DNA of 32,917 nt from Bacteroidaceae bacterium (GTDB lineage Bacteria > Bacteroidota > Bacteroidia > Bacteroidales > Bacteroidaceae), in NCBI GenBank assembly GCA_024401305.1, contig JAKSLI010000038.1, positions 1 through 32,917 on the forward strand. The letters run 5' to 3'. This document shows positions 28,861 through 32,917 of the stretch, one piece after another (positions within the stretch are counted from its first letter, which is position 1; every line of letters begins with the position of its first letter). Under the pieces are notes generated by a model, which made no database searches, was not told where the DNA came from, and saw only the letters and a list, made by a program, of their open reading frames with translations. The translations under genes were made by a program, and so were the position numbers.

Positions 28861-30249
28861 ATGAAAAAGACTCTCTTTGCCATATTAATTTTCGCAGCAT
28901 TCGCGGTTTCCGTCTCTGCTCAGGACGGCAAGTTGAAGTTCCTGGCTGTCAACGACATGCACTCTCACATAGAGCATTTCCCTAAACTTGCATTCATCGT
29001 TGACAGCATCCGCAAGCAATGTCCAGACCTACTGCTCGTTGCTGCTGGCGACAACCGCACGGGAAATCCATGGAACGACATGGCTGCTGAGCCAAACCTG
29101 CCTATGGTAGAACTGATGAATGAACTCGGTTTCTGCATGTCAGCAATGGGCAACCATGAGTGCGACGAAAGCCAGGCATCGTTTGCCAACACTATCAACA
29201 AGAGCAAGTTCCCTTATCTCGTGGCAAACATGTATCCGGCAGACTCTCTCGGCATCCATACAATGCCTTTCAAACTCTTCGAACACAACGGATTAAGCGT
29301 TGCCGTACTCGGACTCATCGAACTCAATCCGCAGGGTTATCCTAACGCCCATCCGGACAAGATGCGAGGACTTCGCTTCACTCAGCCAATGCTTGAAGCC
29401 GACCGCTACACATGGCTTCGCAATCAGTGTAATGTCTATGTATTGCTTAGCCATCTCGGCTACCAAGACGAGGTTAAGCTTGCAGCGCAACACCCTGAGT
29501 TTGACGTGATTATCGGTGGTCATTCGCACGATCTCATCAAAGGCGAGAAGCACAACGGCGTGTTCATAACCCAAGCCCAATCCTACACGGAATATGTCAA
29601 CGAGATTGATGTCACTGTAGAAGGCGGCAAGGTTACAAAGACCACTTGCAAATCCATTCCGATAAAGGCGGCTACAGGCGTCAACGAGAAGGTGAAAGCC
29701 ATGGTGGACGAATATGCAAACAGCCCTGCATTGAAGCGCGTTCTCACCACTGCCACAGAGCCTTTCGCATCAAAGGAAGAACTCGGATTCATGATGACAG
29801 AAGCCATCAAGGCAGAGGCTGGTGTTGACATCGTTGCACAAAACACTGGCGGCATTCGCATGAACTCAATGCCTGCTGGTCCAATCACCGTAGAGACCAT
29901 TCTTTCCATGGATCCATTCCACAACAAGGTCTTCATCTACGAGATGACCGGCGAGCAGGTCGTACAGTTCTTAGAAGAGCAGAAATACCTCTTCGTTGCC
30001 GGCGTGAGATACAGGCTCGAGAACAATGGCGATCACAACAAGGCAATCGTGAAGAACGAGGACGGTTCTAAGTTCAATCTCAAGAAAACATACCGCATCT
30101 CAACAAACGACTATGTTGCCAGCGTGTCAAAAATGCTGAAGACAATGACGCCAGAGGACATCAACAAGACCACTACCGACTGCATCATCTCTTATCTCGA
30201 GAAGCAGCCAAGCGTAAACTACAAGGGCGCAAGCAGTATGCTGAAATAG
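28861..30249 (+). CDS. Secreted 5'-nucleotidase / metallophosphoesterase
   Basis: An upstream in-frame ATG (28771) lies inside the transporter gene. The ATG at 28861 gives a clean signal peptide (MKKTLFAILIFAAFAVSVSAQ) and 462 aa. The N-terminal calcineurin-like phosphoesterase domain has the metal-binding motifs NDMHSH (Asp32, His34), GDN, GNHE (97-100), LSHLG and GGHSHD (His221, His223). The C-terminal 5'-nucleotidase domain has QNTGGIRMN and DPFHNKVFIYEMTGEQ. It hydrolyses nucleoside 5'-monophosphates, possibly also 2',3'-cyclic nucleotides, in the periplasm or at the surface. It is tightly linked to the nucleoside transporter. Separate N- and C-terminal domain proteins occur elsewhere; here they are fused as usual. 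Confidence 0.94.
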   Translation: MKKTLFAILIFAAFAVSVSAQDGKLKFLAVNDMHSHIEHFPKLAFIVDSIRKQCPDLLLVAAGDNRTGNPWNDMAAEPNLPMVELMNELGFCMSAMGNHECDESQASFANTINKSKFPYLVANMYPADSLGIHTMPFKLFEHNGLSVAVLGLIELNPQGYPNAHPDKMRGLRFTQPMLEADRYTWLRNQCNVYVLLSHLGYQDEVKLAAQHPEFDVIIGGHSHDLIKGEKHNGVFITQAQSYTEYVNEIDVTVEGGKVTKTTCKSIPIKAATGVNEKVKAMVDEYANSPALKRVLTTATEPFASKEELGFMMTEAIKAEAGVDIVAQNTGGIRMNSMPAGPITVETILSMDPFHNKVFIYEMTGEQVVQFLEEQKYLFVAGVRYRLENNGDHNKAIVKNEDGSKFNLKKTYRISTNDYVASVSKMLKTMTPEDINKTTTDCIISYLEKQPSVNYKGASSMLK

Positions 30250-30346
30250 AAAAAAATCGTCTTTGCGTTTTTACATAATGTATTTATATAGTTCAAATAT
30301 ATGCGTAACCCTATTAGAAATTAGTACTTATTAACCAATATTTTCT

Positions 30347-32602
30347 ATGAAAACTAGAATCCTAACAATCCTTATGCTGTGTGCAGTTGTTCTCACAGCA
30401 AGCGCACAATTCCAGCGCAGAGATCCTTTTGCAGGTCTCAAGACTCTCCAAGAGGCGTACAAAGATTACTTTATGATTGGTGTGGCTGTTAACCAGCGTA
30501 ACATCTCTACACCAGAGCAGGTTGACCTTATCAAGACAGAGTTCAACAGCATCACTGCCGAGAACGATATGAAGCCAGGCGAAATGCACCCAGCTCCAGG
30601 CGTTTGGAACTTCGAGCGTGCAGACAAGATTGCTGATTTCTGCCGTAAGAACGGTATCAAGCTCCGTGGTCACAACCTCATGTGGCACTCACAGATGGCT
30701 GAATGGATGTTCTACGACTATGACAAGAAGAAGGAAAAGGAACTCAACGAGCTCGCTACTCAGCCACGCCAGCGTCCACAGGGCGGTCAGCCAGGTCAGC
30801 GCGGCATGCGTCCTGCTAGCCCATACGCAGGCTTGAAGTATGTTAGTAAGGAAGTTCTCTATCAGCGTATGAAGGAGCACATCGATGTTGTAGTAAAGCG
30901 TTATAGCGATGTTATCTACTGCTGGGACGTATTCAACGAGGCTATCAGCGACTCTAAGTGGGGCGAACCACTCCGCGACTCTCACTTCTTCAAGATCGTT
31001 GGCAACGACGAATATATCCGCAAGGCATTCCAGTTCGCTCACGAGGCTGACCCTAAGGCTCTCCTCTTCTATAATGATTATAATGAGTGCGATCCAACAA
31101 AGCGCGACCGCATCTACAACATGATCAAGAAGATGAAGGAAGATGGTATTCCTGTTGACGGTATCGGTATGCAGGCTCACTACAACATCTACGGTCCTTC
31201 TGAGGAGGATATGGAAGCTGCTATCCAGAAGTATTCTGAGATCGTTGACCACATCCATGTTACTGAGCTTGACATCCGCGTAAACCAGGAAATGGGTGGT
31301 CAGCTCCAGTTCTCTCGCAACGAGGGTGCCAAGGTTACAAACGACCAGAAGACTCTCCAGGAGTACCAGTACAACAAGTTCTTCCGTCTTCTCCGCAAGT
31401 ACCACGACAAGATTGACTGCGTTACATTCTGGAACCTCTCTGACCGCGACTCATGGCTCGGTGAGAACAACTACCCACTCCCATTCGATAAAGAATACAA
31501 GAAGAAGAACCTCTACAAGGTACTCGTAAGCTTCGATCCTAAGATTGACAATGCTCAGCCAAAGGAGGACTTCAAGCCTTGTGCTACTTGTCAGCCAGGT
31601 CAGGAAAATCCACAGGTAAACTCTGAGGGTTACATCCGCTTCAAGGTAAATGCTCCTGCTGCTACATACGTTATCGCATCAGCTGGTCTCGGCGGTGGTA
31701 TGGCAGGTACTGTCCTCAAGAAGCAGAAGGACGGTTCTTTCGTTGGTACTACTCTTACTCCAGAGGACGAAGGTTTCCACTACTATACTCTTTCTATCGA
31801 CGGCGCTCAGGTTCTCGACCCAGGCACTGCAAGCTTCTACGGTGGTTGCCGTTGGCAGAGTGGTACTGAAGTTCCTGCTCACGACGGTGAGTTCTACGCT
31901 AACCGCAGCGACATCGAGCACGGTAACCTCCAGAAGGTTCGCTTCTTCTCAAAACACACAAACATGATGAAGGACGCTTGGGTTTACACTCCAGCAGGTT
32001 ACGACAAGTCTAAGCAGAAGTACCCAGTACTCTACCTCCAGCACGGTTGGGGCGAGAACGAAACATCTTGGAACATCCAGGGTAAGGCAGACCTCATCAT
32101 GGACAACCTCATCGCAAACAAGGAGTGCGTTCCTTTCATCGTTGTCATGACTTACGGTATGACTAACGAGGCTCGCTTCGGCACTATCGGTCAGTTCAAC
32201 ACTAAGGACTTTGAGACTGTTCTCGTTGACGAACTCGTTCCTTACATCGACTCACACTTCCGCACAAAGGCTAACCGCGACAACCGCGCTATGGCAGGTC
32301 TCTCAATGGGTGGTATGGAAACTCACTCTATCACTCTCAACCGTCCAGAAGTGTTCGGCTACTGGGGACTCTTCTCAGGTGGCACTTACAGTCCAAAGGA
32401 ACTCGAAGGCAAGCAGGCTCCTAAGCTAATGTTCATCACTTGCGGTAGCAAGGAAGGTCCAGACCGCGTAAAGGCAGCTGTTGAAGAACTCAAGACTGCT
32501 GGCTTCAATGCTGAGGCATACATCTCAGAAGGCACAGCACACGAATTCCTCACATGGCGTCGCAGCCTCCACGAGCTCGCTCCAATGCTCTTCAAGAAGT
32601 AA
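30347..32602 (+). CDS. Bifunctional GH10 endo-xylanase / CE1 feruloyl esterase
   Basis: The 751-aa secreted enzyme has a signal peptide about 1-20 (ending TASA-Q). The GH10 TIM barrel (about 27-415) contains acid/base Glu198 in WDVFNEAIS and nucleophile Glu307 in HVTELDIRV. A linker and an E-set/CBM48-like domain follow (about 424-520, GYIRFKVNAPAATYVIAS). Then comes an alpha/beta-hydrolase esterase (about 525-751) with Ser653 in GLSMGGME, His732 in GTAHEF and a possible acid Asp706. It would cut the xylan backbone and remove feruloyl side groups, as does the experimentally known Xyn10D-Fae1A of Prevotella ruminicola with the same layout. An odd Gln/Gly/Pro-rich loop (about 139-163) interrupts the barrel. 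No clear TAnnTTTG promoter was found in the 97-bp gap upstream. A strong terminator follows. Confidence 0.95.
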   Translation: MKTRILTILMLCAVVLTASAQFQRRDPFAGLKTLQEAYKDYFMIGVAVNQRNISTPEQVDLIKTEFNSITAENDMKPGEMHPAPGVWNFERADKIADFCRKNGIKLRGHNLMWHSQMAEWMFYDYDKKKEKELNELATQPRQRPQGGQPGQRGMRPASPYAGLKYVSKEVLYQRMKEHIDVVVKRYSDVIYCWDVFNEAISDSKWGEPLRDSHFFKIVGNDEYIRKAFQFAHEADPKALLFYNDYNECDPTKRDRIYNMIKKMKEDGIPVDGIGMQAHYNIYGPSEEDMEAAIQKYSEIVDHIHVTELDIRVNQEMGGQLQFSRNEGAKVTNDQKTLQEYQYNKFFRLLRKYHDKIDCVTFWNLSDRDSWLGENNYPLPFDKEYKKKNLYKVLVSFDPKIDNAQPKEDFKPCATCQPGQENPQVNSEGYIRFKVNAPAATYVIASAGLGGGMAGTVLKKQKDGSFVGTTLTPEDEGFHYYTLSIDGAQVLDPGTASFYGGCRWQSGTEVPAHDGEFYANRSDIEHGNLQKVRFFSKHTNMMKDAWVYTPAGYDKSKQKYPVLYLQHGWGENETSWNIQGKADLIMDNLIANKECVPFIVVMTYGMTNEARFGTIGQFNTKDFETVLVDELVPYIDSHFRTKANRDNRAMAGLSMGGMETHSITLNRPEVFGYWGLFSGGTYSPKELEGKQAPKLMFITCGSKEGPDRVKAAVEELKTAGFNAEAYISEGTAHEFLTWRRSLHELAPMLFKK

Positions 32603-32632
32603 TAAGCTAAGCTAAGGCTAAAGGCACTATAA

Positions 32633-32680
32633 AGGGTGCATCGGTTATTCAATGTAACTGATGCACCCTATTTCTTTGTT
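32633..32680 (+). terminator. Rho-independent terminator of the xylanase-esterase gene
   Basis: AGGGTGCATCGGTTA (32633-32647) pairs with TAACTGATGCACCCT (32655-32669) around a 7-nt loop, with one wobble, followed by T-rich sequence. The 315-base tail of the window (32603-32917) holds this terminator and the decamer repeats at 32753-32856, and no gene. Confidence 0.85.
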
Positions 32681-32752
32681 TCACGCAGTAATTCTCGTTT
32701 CCGCCCTATTCCCTATCTGTCCAAAACAAATTAGTGTTTGATTTTTCGCCAC

Positions 32753-32856
32753 AACTCTCCACCTCTCTGCAAGCCACTCTGAAGCAACTGACAATCAAAA
32801 AGTTACATTTGCGGAGAGTTTACTCAACTCTCCGCAACTCTCCACCAACTCTCCGC
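32753..32856. repeat. AACTCTCC(G/A)C decamer repeats with a perfect hairpin
   Basis: AACTCTCCAC or AACTCTCCGC occurs at 32753, 32826, 32836 and 32847. An inverted copy, GCGGAGAGTT (32811-32820), makes a perfect 10-bp stem with 32826-32835 around TACTC. The close packing suggests binding sites or the edge of a larger repeat beyond the window. Confidence 0.6.
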
Positions 32857-32917
32857 AGCCGAAGTAAGCGTCTCCGCGATGACGCATTGCATGTAAAATT
32901 AAAAGTCGCCAAGGTTT

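Noticed and set aside
30689-31405. 238-codon minus-strand ORF inside the xylanase
   Set aside because: It is a shadow of the strongly codon-biased GH10 coding sequence; the forward frame carries the catalytic motifs.

Overview
The window looks like chromosome of a gut or rumen Prevotella-type bacterium (Bacteroidota, Prevotellaceae). Evidence: a fused MurF-alanine racemase gene, Bacteroidota-type promoters (TTTG/TTG, about 19-20 bp, then TAnnTTTG) before many genes, secreted proteins ending in a type IX secretion (T9SS) sorting tail, a large TonB-receptor-like outer-membrane barrel, and a GH10 xylanase-CE1 esterase fusion with the architecture known from Prevotella ruminicola. No rRNA, tRNA, CRISPR array, phage module or intact insertion sequence was seen.

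Layout. 1-1691: 3' part of murF-alr, carrying an in-frame palindromic insertion. 2054-3160 (-): membrane-anchored helix-turn-helix regulator. 3507-11333: a co-directional cluster of a 1058-aa secreted multidomain protein, a 68-aa small protein and a 1432-aa secreted glycoside hydrolase. The two large proteins share several non-catalytic modules. 11554-12912: a lone AAA ATPase with a nuclease-like C-terminus. 12960-13115 (-): promoter plus terminator with no real ORF, a candidate small RNA. 13296-14243 (-): CorA-type Mg2+ transporter with a leader of about 200 nt. 14591-14872: small unknown protein. 15117-15920 (-): Rossmann/DUF2520 protein interrupted by 9-bp tandem repeats. 16332-17468: rpsU and a XerC/D recombinase. 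17525-19957 (-): phospholipase D-like protein and tsaD. 20312-23144: DMT exporter and a large FAD-dependent protein with two in-frame repeat insertions. 23393-27401: DUF2975 membrane protein, its HTH partner and an outer-membrane barrel. 27596-30249: nucleoside transporter coupled to a secreted 5'-nucleotidase. 30347-32602: xylanase-esterase.

Functional themes are cell-wall synthesis, polysaccharide breakdown at the surface (the 3507-11333 cluster and the xylanase-esterase), nucleotide scavenging (nucleotidase feeding the nucleoside importer) and housekeeping (tsaD, rpsU, xerC).

The most unusual signal is a GC-rich, REP-like palindromic family. Seven half- or full-length copies lie in about 22 kb (69-149, 18719-18750, 18892-18931, 21210-21238, 21450-21480, 22152-22232, 22660-22690). 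Full copies are two inverted hairpin units around a CCATCCGGATGG core. Several sit inside housekeeping genes without breaking the reading frame, like the Rickettsia palindromic elements. Other small repeats occupy most intergenic gaps.
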